From: Desmodus rotundus
Lineage: Eukaryota; Chordata; Mammalia; Chiroptera; Phyllostomidae
DNA: 64,000 nucleotides
NCBI RefSeq assembly: GCF_022682495.2
Contig: NC_071392.1
Location: 102,104,896-102,168,895 of the forward strand
Direction of reading: 5' to 3'
The notes beneath the pieces were generated by a model, which saw only the letters and a program-made list of their open reading frames with translations, ran no database searches and was not told the DNA's origin. Made by a program: the position numbers and the translations under genes. Position 1 is the first letter of the stretch. Every line of letters begins with the position of its first letter. Positions 1 to 11,560 of this stretch are shown here, one piece after another.

Positions 1-320
1 AGGTAAGCAGAGAGGGAGGAAAGTGTGGATAAGTGTTTTTTTTTGGTGAGCAGGGGTTGCAGCTTGAACTGCAGTGTGGTTAGGGAAGGTCTCCGCTGAA
101 GTGACGACTGAAGAGAGACTTTCAGGAGTTGCACCGGCAAGCCTTTCAGTTGGAGGGTGGGATGGGGGGGAGGGCAGGGAAAGTTGCAGCCCAGCTGAGA
201 GGGCAGACAGCAGAGAGGGCAGTGACCTTGAGGTGGGAGTTTGCCTGGTGTATCCCGGAACTGCCAGGAGGCTCTTGGGTCTGGAGCAGAGCCAGTGGGG
301 CGGAGAGTAAAAAGAGGAGT

Positions 321-663
321 GAGGATTGTAGTGAAACGGACCATTCAGAAGGTACAGGCTTTGGCTGAGGACGTGCCTTCTGCCTCTGCCCTGATCATCA
401 GAAGCCCTCAAAGAACCGCCACAAGACAGAAAGAAGCAAAAAGGAGAGTGTCACCATTGCCCGACAGATGCGGCACTGTGCTTTAGCTGGAGAACTCTCT
501 GGAGCCAGTAGAGAGATCCTGGGACCGGCCCTGTCTGCGGGCTGCATTGTTGAGGGTCGCCACCTTTGTGATGTCATAGATGATGTCACCAGCGGTACAG
601 TGGAGTGCCTGGCCAGTTAAGAACTGCACAGGAAAATATTTCAATGAAAGATCATTTGCAAAC
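321..663 (+). pseudogene. RPL12: RPL12 processed pseudogene (3' part)
   Basis: This is an intronless, decayed copy of ribosomal protein L12 mRNA. One frame (from 322) reads a peptide resembling the RPL12 middle region, including the string PSASALII. After a deletion of roughly 30 nt and a frameshift near 450, the frame starting at 456 reads IARQMRH and continues to the RPL12-like C-terminus ending VECLAS and TAA at 618-620. The sequence after the stop, with gaactgca and gatcattt blocks, resembles the RPL12 3' UTR, and its polyadenylation signal has decayed to aatgaa. The match covers about the last 100 of 165 residues; a weaker match may extend left to about 274. It cannot make L12. Family assignment is from memory of the human protein. 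Confidence 0.85.
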
Positions 664-719
664 CCTCCCATACCACCCACCCCCCCCCAAACAAAAAGAG
701 AGGTGAGGATGAGGTGCAA

Positions 720-960
720 ATCACTTAGAGCAGGGATGGGCAGACTTCAGTGGCCACTTGTACATGTTTTAAGCTTTGCAGTCTGTAGCGAGCACTCCAC
801 TCCGCTTGTAGTGCCTAAGTGGTCACAGACAACACTGTGCATGAACGAAGAGGTGTGGCAGTGCTCCAGTAATACTTCGTGTTACAAAACCAGGCAGTGG
901 GCGGGGCCTGGCCCCCAGCAATTGCTGGCTTCTGGTTTGGAGCTTTGTGGGCCAGTGTCC
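720..960. mobile_element. ancient hAT/Charlie-type transposon fossil
   Basis: The stretch resembles a diverged MER-type DNA transposon: gcagggatgggcagac near the left end, a middle tttaagctttgcagtctgt segment, and a right part with ctttgtgggcc. No clear terminal duplication survives. Class assignment is from memory and could be wrong. Confidence 0.35.
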
Positions 961-972
961 GGAGTTTGACTT

Positions 973-1310
973 CTACTCTGAGTGCGATGAGGTTTTTGAA
1001 TAGAGAGGAGTGAGATCGTTTGACTTCTGCTTTAGAAGGCTGCCGCTGGCTGCCTGGTTTAGGAGACCGTCAAGGGCTGAGGGTGAGAGTAGAGTTACCC
1101 TTAACCAGGACAGGAAGACTACAGGTGGAGCAGGCTTGGGGGCCAGAGGGACTGCTGGGTGTTGAGGATGCAGCTGGTAATCGGACCAGCTGTTCAGGGT
1201 GAAAGTCAAGGCCGGGCGGACAAGTCTGGGAGTCCCAGCACATGTCTGGTATTTAAAGTCACGAGACCGAATGAGAGGGGAGAGAGTGGCTGCAGCTTCG
1301 TCTGGACCGT
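973..1310 (-). mobile_element. L2 LINE fragment
   Basis: Read on the minus strand this follows the L2 ORF2/3' region, with internal deletions. Recognisable blocks are tactctgagtgcgatgagg at the left and ggtatttaaagtcacgagac at the right. It is ancient and inactive. Confidence 0.55.
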
Positions 1311-1374
1311 TCCAACACTTCGGGAGTGTTGGTGGTTTTGGCTCTTAAGTTCAGAACGTTTACTACTTTTAATT

Positions 1375-1510
1375 TTATTAAGTTATAATTCTGACTTCTG
1401 TATACATATAACATGAGATTTACCCCTGTAACCACTTCAAGTGTGCAGTCTGGTGGTGTTAAGTACACTCAGTGTCGTGCGACCGTCACCACTGTCCGTT
1501 TCCAGGGCTC
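1375..1510 (+). mobile_element. old L1 fragment
   Basis: The segment resembles the mammalian L1 3' region pattern: ttttattaagttataattc followed by tgtaaccac and cttcaagtgtgcagtc. It is short and diverged. Confidence 0.4.
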
Positions 1511-3112
1511 ACGTCAGGGAGTGCGTGGAGGGAGAGCCCGGGAGTCACGCCCACGGAGAGCGCGGTGGACACGCGAACAGGGTGGTGTTTGTGTAACCAC
1601 CTTGCAGCCTCGTAGGCAAATCTCGGCAGAGTTCTTGACCGTGGTGGCAGAGAATGATGAAGGCTAGAATGAAAAATCCCACTTCAGGACTGGCAATTGC
1701 AAAAAGTAAAACCTTCGTCAAAAAATTTTTGAGAAGAAAATGAGAAGCAAGAGGTTATTTCCAAGACACAGCCCTGGTGTGGGTCCTTCCAGTAGGCCTT
1801 GCAGGTCATTTCCCATCACGCACTGAGTCACCCGAGCAGTGCTGAAAACGTCAGCTGTCATCAAAGTTGAAAAGGAAGACCACAGTATCCATTGTTCTTT
1901 CCTTTTGAGTTGTGATTAGCTTTGGGTCTTGGCCCTCGATTTTAAAATCTTTCTTTTTTATGTAATTAGCAGGCAAAGGATTACATTAATACATCAGGGA
2001 GGTTGGAGGGGACTTTGCTTTGGGCTCTTGGAGCTCTGAGGATGTTCCCCTTTGCTCGTTAGCAGTAGCAGCAGCAACAGCGTGCTGAAGTACACGTGGA
2101 GGCCAAGGACCTCCAAGGTCTTCATGACAAACTTAGCGGGAGCTTTTAAGCCACATCAAGGCAGTGCTTGTCTCTTGGCTTCTTTTTCTATAAAGTTGAA
2201 ATCATATCTACTTCACCAAAATTAAACGAAACCCCTTACTCTTTTATTTATTTTTTCTTTTCTGGAATAAGGCCTGAGCAAGGAGGAGGTTTGATGAGAG
2301 TGTGCCCTTGGTACGTGTCCTGTCTCACTCTGTCCTCACAAAGACCGAGCTCCTGGACGGCTTCCAGGGCTCAGAGATGGTGCGTCTTGTCAGGCATGCA
2401 TTGGTAGGCTTCTTTCAAGACCTCACAGCCAGCTGGCTTTAAGTCTTGCCCACAGAGGCAGTGCCCACACCAGTGATGTATCCACCTAAGGACCCAGGGC
2501 TGGTGCCTAGCTTGTGGCTACAATAGGGTGGCACCTGCATTCTTTGAACAGTAGATGAGTCAGCTCCAGAAAGGGCCTAAACTCTTGTCCAGCAAAATTA
2601 TTACCCATCTGTCCTGGACCATGAATAATGCTCTGACATGCATTCAGTCCTGTTGGAGTTCCAGGATTGGTTCTGCTTTTCTGTCTTGATTCCATTGTTC
2701 TGCCTCCGGGAAATGAATAACCAAGTTGACCTTCAACTTTTAATTTAGCCCAGGAGCCTTAGGCTGTATCTGAATGACATATCAGGACAGGTGAGATAGA
2801 GGCTCCCTTCCAGTGTCATCTGATTCTCTACCTGCTGTTCCTCTGTGCTCTGAAGAAATAAAATTTGTTTACTCTGTGTCCTCAGGTACAAAATGTCTTT
2901 CACAGCACATGCTGACATAAAATTTAAAAGATATTTTACCTATCCTGTCAGCCACATCTGCATGTCATTTTGGAGGGTATGACTTACTTTGTATTGCATT
3001 CTGGTGATACTAAATTTTTGTGTCATCCATTCAGCTGCGTAATAAAAATGCAGTTTACACTCTTTCTCTATTCAGAGATCAGAAGTAGATTGGATAGAAT
3101 CAAAGAAGCCTT

Positions 3113-3222
3113 CCTTTTTTTTCTTTTTTATTCTGGTCCATACATGCCCGGACCGGGAACCGAATCTGCAACCTTTTGGTTACTGAATGATGTTCCAACC
3201 AGCTGAGCCACACACATCAGGG
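3113..3222 (-). mobile_element. Ves SINE, short copy with TSD
   Basis: On the minus strand this reads a tRNA-derived Ves head (ccctgatgtgtgtggctcag) and ends in a T-rich tract on the + strand at 3113-3130. It is only about 110 bp, so the middle and tail are mostly missing. A perfect 12-bp target-site duplication, caaagaagcctt, flanks it at 3101-3112 and 3223-3234, which shows it inserted in this short form or was deleted internally afterwards. Confidence 0.85.
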
Positions 3223-3340
3223 CAAAGAAGCCTTACTTTAACGTGGTCACCATCAAGTGTTTGCACCAGCTTTTGAGATCAGAGATTGTTGTGTTCAGTC
3301 TGAATGTGTGAAAGGGGATGAAAAATTGGAAATAGAGTCG

Positions 3341-3572
3341 TACCTTGGTACTCGTCAGCTTCAGAACTTGTCAAACCCTGTACTCATCACATTCTGATGA
3401 GAAAAAAGATTGTCAGCACTCGCGCTTGCTCAGGACTGGTCACACTTGCTAGAACTCATAGGAGACACAACACTGCCCCACAAGAGAAAATTCTTCATCA
3501 CTCGTCACTTGCTGCTCGATGCTTGTCATGAGTTCCAGATCGAGTTACTGATGAGTAGCGGGCACTACGGTA
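3341..3572. mobile_element. candidate TA-flanked inverted-repeat element (MITE)
   Basis: The ends are inverted: tacc at both termini, and GGTACTCGTCAG (3347-3358) matching the reverse complement of the right end, GCTACTCATCAG (3548-3559), at 10 of 12 positions. TA dinucleotides bound it at 3341 and 3571. Size (232 bp), lack of coding capacity and TA ends suit a Tc1/mariner-type MITE. The family is not identified. Confidence 0.45.
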
Positions 3573-5789
3573 ACCGTACACTTTAGCCAAAGTGGACGTT
3601 CTCAGTGGATTAAAGAATAGTGCTGCTTTGGAGAAACTGGAGTAGGGGTGTGGTGCTCAGGGGGGATTACGGGGTGGAAGGAGAATAGGAGCCTTTTACC
3701 AGACTGAGTATCTGTAGTGTTTTCTTAGGGCCAGACTTTCGGCACGGAGATTGTGTGAAGAAGTCTCATACTCAAGATGAACTTGTACAGTTGTGTGCAG
3801 CTCAGCTTTGCACAATAGGTAGTGTAGTTGTGACTAACCTACCTTTGAAGCCTTGTGGTTGGTTCTTTCTCTAGCCCGTGTTTCCCAGGTGACATCAGGA
3901 AGTTGCAGTGCTCTCTAATACTCTTAAGGTTTTTTTCTGAAAAGGCTATAAAAATACCGCGAGGAACAAAGAAGTCGGCAAAACTATAACACCTTTTGAA
4001 AGATAGGCACACATACTTCCTAGGGTGGCATCGGGGTGCCCCAGTCCCATAGTTTTGGAATAGTTATGTTTTTATGTAGGTAGAAGCAATTCTCCGCTTC
4101 TCAGGATGACTCCCCTTCATTACTCATGAGAAAGCAGCAGGCATGAGGCATCCTAAACACAGAATATGAATGCTGTTTAATCTGTTCTTTTAAAGAGTGA
4201 AAACTTGGCTGCGTGTAGTTCTTCCCTGTCCGGGCCAGGACAGGCCCTCCACTGTCCTCTGTCTGTGGTGCCTCTCCTCCCTTCAGCAGGCTTCCTGGTA
4301 GTTTTGCATGTGCCTGCACCCGCCCTGGGACCCCAGGCCTTCACAGATTTCGCAGACACCCCACCACTGCCAAGTGCAAAAAGCGTTGCCCATAGGAGCA
4401 ATGGACTTTTTACAAGGAAGAGATCAATCCGTAGGGTTTTTGTGCTGTCTTGAAGATTCTTACTCATTCATCCTCACTTTTTTGGGAGACAGGGTTAGTA
4501 CAGTCTTTAATCAATAGCTTAACTTCATTTTTGCTTTTATTACCACTCCCAGCATAAATTATTTAGCACAAATGCAGACATAATCTCATAAAATTACTTC
4601 ATATTATTGTCCCGCCGTGAGCATCGTTTTCCGAAATGTGTTGTGCCCTAACCACAAATTAGCAAAAGACACTTCGAGAAAAATCTTTCTCTGGCTCCCT
4701 TTAAAGGGGTCATGTAGGTGGAAGGTTATCTTTGGTGCTACTTGATCTTTTTTTTTCTTTAGGTGAGTTTTTAGTTTATTTTTCTATAGTTCACAGCTTT
4801 TCTAGAACAATACTTTTTTAAATTCACTTTTTACTTGATATTTTACCCCCTTAAAAATGCATCAGTTACCCCATCAGTGAGCTGAGTCATTTTATGAGCA
4901 GAGACCCAGAAAGTACCAAGCTTTGTTTGGGAGGACCCAGGTTGGGTTGCGGGGGGAGAGGCGGTAATAAAACTCTCACCTAAGGGCCTGCAGTTGTGTG
5001 AGTTCAGGAGTTAGGCTTGATGGGGGGTGGCCTCGTTAGTACAGTGACCCTGCTCGATAGATGAAGTCATGCTGTCACCTCTTTAATGATTTGCCAGGTT
5101 GTTGAAATAAAGTCTAGAGCTGAAAATTTTGCTCCTTTTTAACAGTGATCTAATTGTGAAAAGCACAGATGGCCACCGACAGTCTCCGAATGGTAGACAT
5201 TTGCTGATTATAAACATAGCTGTGAGAAGGGAAAGCCAAGGTGAGAAGAGAGACTAAAAATCCAATAGCCGAGGTTTGGGATCTGCAGGCCGCAGAAGCA
5301 GCAAGATAAAATACAGGTAGGCGGTTATAATAGCGCAGGCTTTGCCTCCCTGTGCTCGGGGCCTCTAATGCATTGGATGTAATAGGTTATCGGGCAGAGG
5401 CCTCTATTGACAAACCCACAGGGTCTTAAGCAACCTTGAACCCTAGAGACTCTAGTTGTTGGGTGTGGTGGGAAATGTTAATTGGCCTCTGAGCCAGTAC
5501 TGCTAGGATTCTTATCCCTTGATAAACTTACTCCCTCTGGCAGTCTTGTTAATATTTAAAAACAAAGTGCTAAATCTATTATAAAGCACCCTAATTTAAT
5601 TTTGGTGGCATTTCAGTGCTACAGGATTGCCAGCGGAGGGTCAATAGCAGCTGAGGTTTAACCCTTAATCTCTGCAATGGGTTATTATTATTTTTTTTTT
5701 TTTGTGGGATGTACAAGCCTAGGAATTGATTTTAGTCTTAGAGTAAGGCCAATCTCAGGAATTAGTCATTTTTCTGTGGGTGACACCCT

Positions 5790-6220
5790 AACATAAAGGT
5801 CCAAACCTCTAGAGAATTTTTATGAGTTTATTTGAGCCAAACTGATGACAATTGCTGGGAAGCAAAATCTCAACCGATGGAGAAAATGCTCCAGAAAAAT
5901 GGCAGTTTTACCACTTATTTATACATCAAAATCAAAGGAGGAGACGTAAAGGGTTTACATGAAATCCATTGGTGATATATTAATGAGGCAAGAGAAAGCA
6001 AAGCTGGGAAGTCTTGAGATTGGATCAAACCTAAAATGTGTATGTTATTATAGATACAATAGGCTCAGTTAATGTAAAGACTGACCTTTGTCAAGGAAGC
6101 TGCAGGCCTAGGGTGTGACTACCTGCTATGACTCACTTGCAGTTAAGTTTTAATTTCAGACCGTCCTGTGAGGTTACTTTCAGTCTCTGAGTGTGTGAGG
6201 CCTGCCCTGTGGCCTCCCCT
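5790..6220 (-). mobile_element. LTR-like endogenous retroviral fragment
   Basis: The stretch has the texture of a reverse-oriented LTR, with a gagtttatttgagcc block that on the minus strand gives a caaataaac polyadenylation-like motif. No terminal duplication was found, and the family is not recognised. Confidence 0.3.
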
Positions 6221-6944
6221 GAGTCCCTCGGGCTTAGGGTGTGGCCTCTTTTCCCTCCACAATGCAAATGTAGTTGGAGCGGTCCCCAGACAAGTCAGCC
6301 ATAGGAATGCTGCATGTGAAAGGAGAGGGATGCTCAGCGGGGTGTGGTCTCACTGGAATCTTTTCCCCGTCCTCTCCCTTTTCATCCTGAGCTCAGGCTT
6401 TTGTTAGGATAGTGTATTTTTCCTGGGGTTATTTTCCTTTTCTTCATCTCAAGTTCTGTGTGTTTAACTTTTGGATAATAGGAGCTTATTGTTTGAGATC
6501 TTGATTAGTGTCAGAGAATCGCTGATGTCCATTGTGGCTGGAATTGGGGAGTGGCAAGATCAGAGGCTGGGCCAGATTTTATGGATTCTTCTGAGTTATG
6601 TTACCCATGAGGAATTTGAACTTGACCTTGAAAGCAGTGGAAAGCCATTCAAAAATAAAGTGAGGAAGTAACAGGAAGATTTACATATAATTTCTCTTCA
6701 GCGCTTTTATGGAATTATATCTAAAGAGTAAATACAACTCTTGGTTCCAAAAACAAAATAAAGAATTGAGGTGGTGGGGAATTAAAATAGCTACTGAATG
6801 CTTTAACCTCTGATGTGAACATTTCTATGGCATTTGCTCCCTGTATCATATAATTGGTGACACGTTTACAGGATTCTTAATATTAGAATGGCACTAGTAT
6901 ATTTTAGTTGACAGTTTAGATACATCCAAAATCAAACTTCTTCT

Positions 6945-7440
6945 CCAACTTTTTATTGTGAAAAAGAATTAAACATACAGACTAGTTAAAAGAGGAACAC
7001 CGTAAGCGCATTACCCTCCATCTAGAATCAACAGTTACTACCACTGTGCTTTATTTATTTTAACTCTGTTTTTCTCCCCCTCCCCACTTAACCATAGGAA
7101 ATTAAATTGGAGATCAATAACCTCTAAATACATCAGCATGAATTTTTTTTATGAGGATATTCTCCTATATAACCACAATACTATTATAATCACTAAGGAG
7201 ATTAACAGTACTTTCCTCATATCTTCTAATATCCAGTCCATGTCCAAATTTCTGCAGTGGTGCTCAAAATGTTATTTATAGCTGCTCTTACCCCCCAAGT
7301 CACCTCATATTTGATTGTGTCTCTTTGGTCTCAGGTCTGTGTGCCTCCCACCCCGACTCCCCCATTATCCAACAGCACCTTTTCGAAGAGGCCAGGCCAG
7401 TTGTTTTATAGACTGTCTGCACTCTGGGATTGCCGGGTGT
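6945..7440 (+). mobile_element. old L1 3'-region fragment
   Basis: The text resembles L1M 3' sequence (actttttattgtgaaaaa, then a tccatctagaatcaac block and a ccatgtccaaatttc block). It is strongly diverged and ends before the Ves SINE at 7508. Confidence 0.4.
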
Positions 7441-7507
7441 CGGTTTGATGTGTTCCTTAATCCCCTGTATTTTTGTCAACAGAAAGAAGGCTTAAAAGCT
7501 TGATTAG

Positions 7508-7718
7508 CCCTGGCTGGTGTGGCTCAGTGGATTGAGTGCCAGCCTGTGAACCTAAGGTTCGCTGGTTCGATTCCCAGTCAGGGCATGCGCCTGGGTTGTG
7601 GGCCAGGTCCCCACTGGGGGCCACGTGAGAGGCAACCACACATTGACATTTCTCTCCCTCTCTTTCTCCTTCCCTTCCCCTCTCTCTAAAATTAAAAAAA
7701 TAAGATCTTAAAAAAAAA
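7508..7718 (+). mobile_element. Ves SINE (full length) with TSD
   Basis: This is a full-length Ves: tRNA-derived head with A-box (tggctcagtggattgag) and B-box (ggttcgattcccagt), a CT-rich body and an A-rich tail. A perfect 9-bp target-site duplication, cttgattag, occurs at 7499-7507 and 7719-7727. The family is specific to bats and is the best clue to the host. Confidence 0.95.
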
Positions 7719-8255
7719 CTTGATTAGATGTAGGTTAAAAGTTTTGGGCAAGAATACGTTGAAGTTCATACTGGCTTGTCCCAGTGGTAGTGATGCCCCG
7801 TTTGATTCCTTAGTCAGGTGCTGCCTTCTGATCTCTCCACTGTAAATGTGCATTTTCCCCTTTGCAATCAAGTAATCTCCAGGAAGAATTTTATTTTTTT
7901 AATACTCCAGAATAGTCTTAAAAGTTTGACCCTGCATTGTGCTTTCCAATATTCCGTTGTAGAGTAGGGTGGATCTTCTCTGTTTCTGTGGACCTAGTGG
8001 GTCTCACATTGCTTTATCTGGTGAACGTGACTTTGCTGAAGAAACAAAGTGAACATCCGATCATTCTGGACCCAGGGAAAGACAGAGCGATGTAACGGAC
8101 GACAGCAAATGAGCACAGGGCTCCTCATGGCTCAGAGGATTCCTCTCTAGGACTATAATTTGATGTTCACGAATTGTCCAGTTCATCTGAACTGGAGGAA
8201 GAATTTCTCAGCTGTGGGGGCAGACCTTGTTTTGCTGTGTGTTTCTGCCTTAGAG

Positions 8256-8518
8256 CAGTGATTTCCAACTGGTGAGCCACCATAATGTTTAAGATGCCCA
8301 GTACCGGACTACTGAGTCAGGGGCACTGACCTCTTTTCCCTTAGACTGCCAAATTAAAAAGGTGACACCAACCAACACAATAGCCGTCTGGTATGATGAG
8401 TCAAAATTACACCTAGTTTTTTTTGTCAGATGGGTGAAAAATACATTTTGTGGTGTGCCGTGGGCTTCTAGTGATGAGTTTATGTGCGCCATGAGATGGA
8501 GGAGGTTGAACATCGCTG
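8256..8518. mobile_element. non-autonomous hAT element with perfect 8-bp TSD
   Basis: The element starts CAGTGATTTCCAAC, and the reverse complement of its end reads CAGCGATGTTCAAC (11 of 14 match). It is flanked by a perfect 8-bp duplication, ccttagag, at 8248-8255 and 8519-8526. An 8-bp duplication and CAG-starting inverted ends are the hAT signature. At 263 bp it has no transposase. The preserved duplication suggests a fairly recent insertion; hAT activity is well known in vesper bats. Confidence 0.82.
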
Positions 8519-8949
8519 CCTTAGAGCTGAGACATTGTCACTTGCTTCCTCTGGTAATTTTTACCTTCCCATGGAAATCACGGCTCTGACTTCATGTGTT
8601 TTGACAATTTGGGTATTAATATTGGCTAGAAAAATGCCTTCTGCAAACGCTTAAATTCCCAAAGTAGATAACCCCGTTAGCCTGTTATAATCTTCCCGCT
8701 AACGGTAATATGGTTATAATATATTATCCTCGTGGCGTGGAAAGTAATCTCCTTTCTGAAAGAGGATCAGGAAGGAGGCCGAAGTACTGTCCATGGAAGA
8801 CTACTACTTCGGGGTTGTCAGCCCTGCAGAGGAGACCTGCTTAGTGGAGGTAGAATGAGAAACACCAGCAGTTTCAAGAAAATTAAGAATCATTTGGGGG
8901 TAGGTGGGATAATAGTTTGGAATTGGGGAGATTATTTGTGCGTTGTTTC

Positions 8950-9430
8950 AAAAAAAACTCAAGGAGTAAATCTGAAGATCTGATTGGCTTTATTGAGCAA
9001 GTCATGAATCAGGCAGCGTTTCATGTAGCAACTCAAAGGTCACTGCAAGGGCTTGCACAAAGTGGAAGGTTTTCGCAGGAAGAAGGGTGGGGCAAGGGGG
9101 CTGTTAACGGAAGGAAATAAAGGACATCTTTGTGTGGGGGGCGGGTAGTGGAAGGGTTTTTATCGTGCACATTGTCTCTTTCTATGGGGATGCAGCAGTC
9201 CCAAGTGACAGATGAGCTCATTGGTGTAGATCAGAAAGTTCCAGACTGGTTGATTAAGATGGTGTTTTGGGGAGAGCCTGAAACCTCAGTCAGATCGAGC
9301 ATTAAATCTGGGTTGGGTGTCAGGCTTTCAGCACGAGTGACACCCGTGGTTTTACCGGCCTGGCCCAGGCAACGGGGGACCCCTCAGAAGGCAAAAGCTT
9401 GGTTGCAGTCGTTTGTGCCCCCATTTAAAA
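8950..9430 (-). mobile_element. endogenous retroviral LTR, antisense to B4GALT5
   Basis: Read on the minus strand, a TATA-like gataaaaaccc (near 9155-9166) is followed downstream by the polyadenylation signal caataaagcc (AATAAA at 8994-8989). This is the promoter-then-poly(A) order expected of an LTR. The ends and the family are not determined, and no terminal duplication was found. Confidence 0.5.
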
Positions 9431-9879
9431 ATACTGGACTGTTGTTTTAAAAAAAGAAAAGAAGGAAAGAGACACGTCTTAAGGCAGCACTCCTGGAGTG
9501 TGTTCGCAGATACTGAATAGGCGCTGTATAAAAAAGGCATTCTCAGTACCTCCAGAAACTTTGGAATTTGGGGTACATTCAAACAGATTTGGTTACTGCA
9601 AGAGTTTTCTGACAGCTGTGGAAATGCTACATAGTAACGACGAAAATAAAGTGCTGATGGCCCGTGATTCTAAGCAGAGATGACACAATGAACACCTAGA
9701 TGTACAGCTTCTAAAATTGTTTTACGCATGTATTTTCCAGTCTTTTTCTGTAACACAAATGTGATATACCATGTACATTGTTATTCAATAGGATTTTTCA
9801 AAATGAAATAATGATTGCTTAGTTTTCCATGATACGATGTTAACATAATTTTTTCTCCTAGACCACGGCCCCCCTTTTA

Positions 9880-10112
9880 AAATTTAAATTTTTAAAAAAA
9901 ATTCTCGCCTGAGGATACATTTATTGATTTTAGAGAGAGGAAGGGAGGGGGCGGGGAGGGAGAGAGAGAAACATTGACTGGTTGTCTCCCACTCGCTCCC
10001 TGACGAGAGATGGAACCCATGACCCAGGTATATGCTCTGACTGGGAATCGGGACCGCAGCCTTTTGGTGTTTGGGACAGTGCTCCAACCACGGAGCAACC
10101 CAGCCAGGGGGT
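9880..10112 (-). mobile_element. Ves SINE (reverse)
   Basis: On the minus strand the copy reads cccctggctgggttgctccg and then the B-box-like region, CT-rich body and A-rich tail (the T/A-rich tract near 9880-9905 on +). It is full length but diverged. A clear target-site duplication was not seen. Confidence 0.85.
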
Positions 10113-10189
10113 TCCCTGTTCCCTTTTGTTGCACGTTGAGGTAGGTTTACGGTTTTGCTCTGTAGGGGAGGAACAAAATTTCCTCTGCA

Positions 10190-10665
10190 TTCAAGGTTCT
10201 TCTGGCTGGTCTAATTATCAAATAGACATGAGGCAGGTTAGCAAAGAAAAATAGCCGAGTTTAATACATACAGTTGTATGAGAACTCCACATTCGGGAGA
10301 GGGTCGGAGACAGACGAGGAGGGGGTTGAGTCTAGGACATCCTGAGCTAGGGATGTGATAATCCCTTGGGAGCTTCACAGGGTCTTTGGATGAATGAGAA
10401 CAGATGTTTAGTAGATGGAAGCTTGCCCTGCCCTACAGATAGGTCAAAGGAAGTTATCTCTGAATGCTCAAGGCCCCTAATTCAAGTTCTATGTAGTTAA
10501 AGGGAGGGGCCGAAGTTTCTTTTGAGCGTGAAGCTGAAATTTCCCTCGGCTCCATGTGACTTGCGTGTCACTGAGGCACATCTTGGTGCGGCTCCTTCTG
10601 AACCACACAGCTTTTTACTAATGCCAAGATAGACGTCCTGGGACACACTTCTTCTTTGTCCCGTT
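10190..10665 (-). mobile_element. possible ERV LTR remnant
   Basis: On the minus strand the end of the stretch reads tgtattaaactcggc followed by ctcatgtctatttgat, a layout seen near the R/U5 end of some ERV LTRs (ATTAAA-type signal). Boundaries are approximate and the family is unknown. Confidence 0.33.
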
Positions 10666-11334
10666 ATTTCTGTAGGGTGAGCACCTGGACGTGGCGACTG
10701 TCGGGTTAAAGACTGCGAGCGTTTCTCTTTGATCCCTGCCGCCAGGTGGCCCTCAGGGGGTTACACCGATTTACATCCCTTTCGACAGGCATGAGGTGCC
10801 TGTTACCCAGTCCTCACCAACCTTCGTTGTGACCATCCTTTTGAATCATTTAGACAAGCAACTTCTAGCTTTATCCTAAAATTCTGTTCCATATTTGCAG
10901 AGGCATAGAAGAAACTTTGTTGTAGGCAGAGAGCACTTCAGAGTTGGAAAAATGCAACTTTTTTCTGTGGAATTGCATTCTTTTCCATCATCACTAAAAC
11001 ACTGTTTTTCAGCGTAGTAAGAGAGGAAGAACGGAAACAGAAAGAACTGGAAGCCCTTCTGTGACCATGTCCGCTCCAGTACAATCTCCTGACCGGAGAG
11101 TATGGAGGAGGAGGTGGTGTGGGAACGTGCTTTTCTATCTAGTTCAGGCACCACTCCCCAGCTTTGTCACGGAGAAAGCTAGGGCCCCATTGTTCTGGAA
11201 AGGACCGACTGTGGAGGCAGTCACACTCTAACCCTCTGTGGAAAGGGAGCAGGTGTGAATCTGAGATGTATGTCAGCCAAATTTTCCAAAGGCTAGAGAG
11301 GAGAAAACAATGAAATTATAATTGTGGGGTTTCG

Positions 11335-11560
11335 TTTTATTATTTTAATTTCTAAATTGATTGGAATTATACTTCACATGCACTATTGTGTTAGCCTCAG
11401 GTGTACAGCACAGTGACTCAGCAGCTGCACTCCATACAGAGTGGCTGAGCACAGCGAGTCCGGTAGCCATCTGGCCCCGAACGGCTACACGGCGTTCCTG
11501 ACTGCTCCCCACACCGTACTGCACCTCGTATTGTGGGGTTTTCAGTTGAGAAGGTCTGTG
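11335..11560 (+). mobile_element. old L1 3'-region fragment
   Basis: Characteristic L1 blocks are present: tagcctcaggtgtacagcac and agtgactcagcagc. They are followed by a diverged ccggtagccatctggcc block. Confidence 0.45.

Noticed and set aside
1..10. The window begins ag|gtaagcag, like a splice donor, and the last exon base would have to be g to complete Val39.
   Set aside because: B4GALT5 exon 1 should lie in a GC-rich CpG island; the following sequence is not GC-rich, so this is probably chance. Only two exon bases would be visible in any case.
7508..7580. A- and B-box-like sequences resembling tRNA genes at the SINE heads.
   Set aside because: They belong to tRNA-derived Ves SINEs with A-tails and duplications and do not fold as complete tRNAs.
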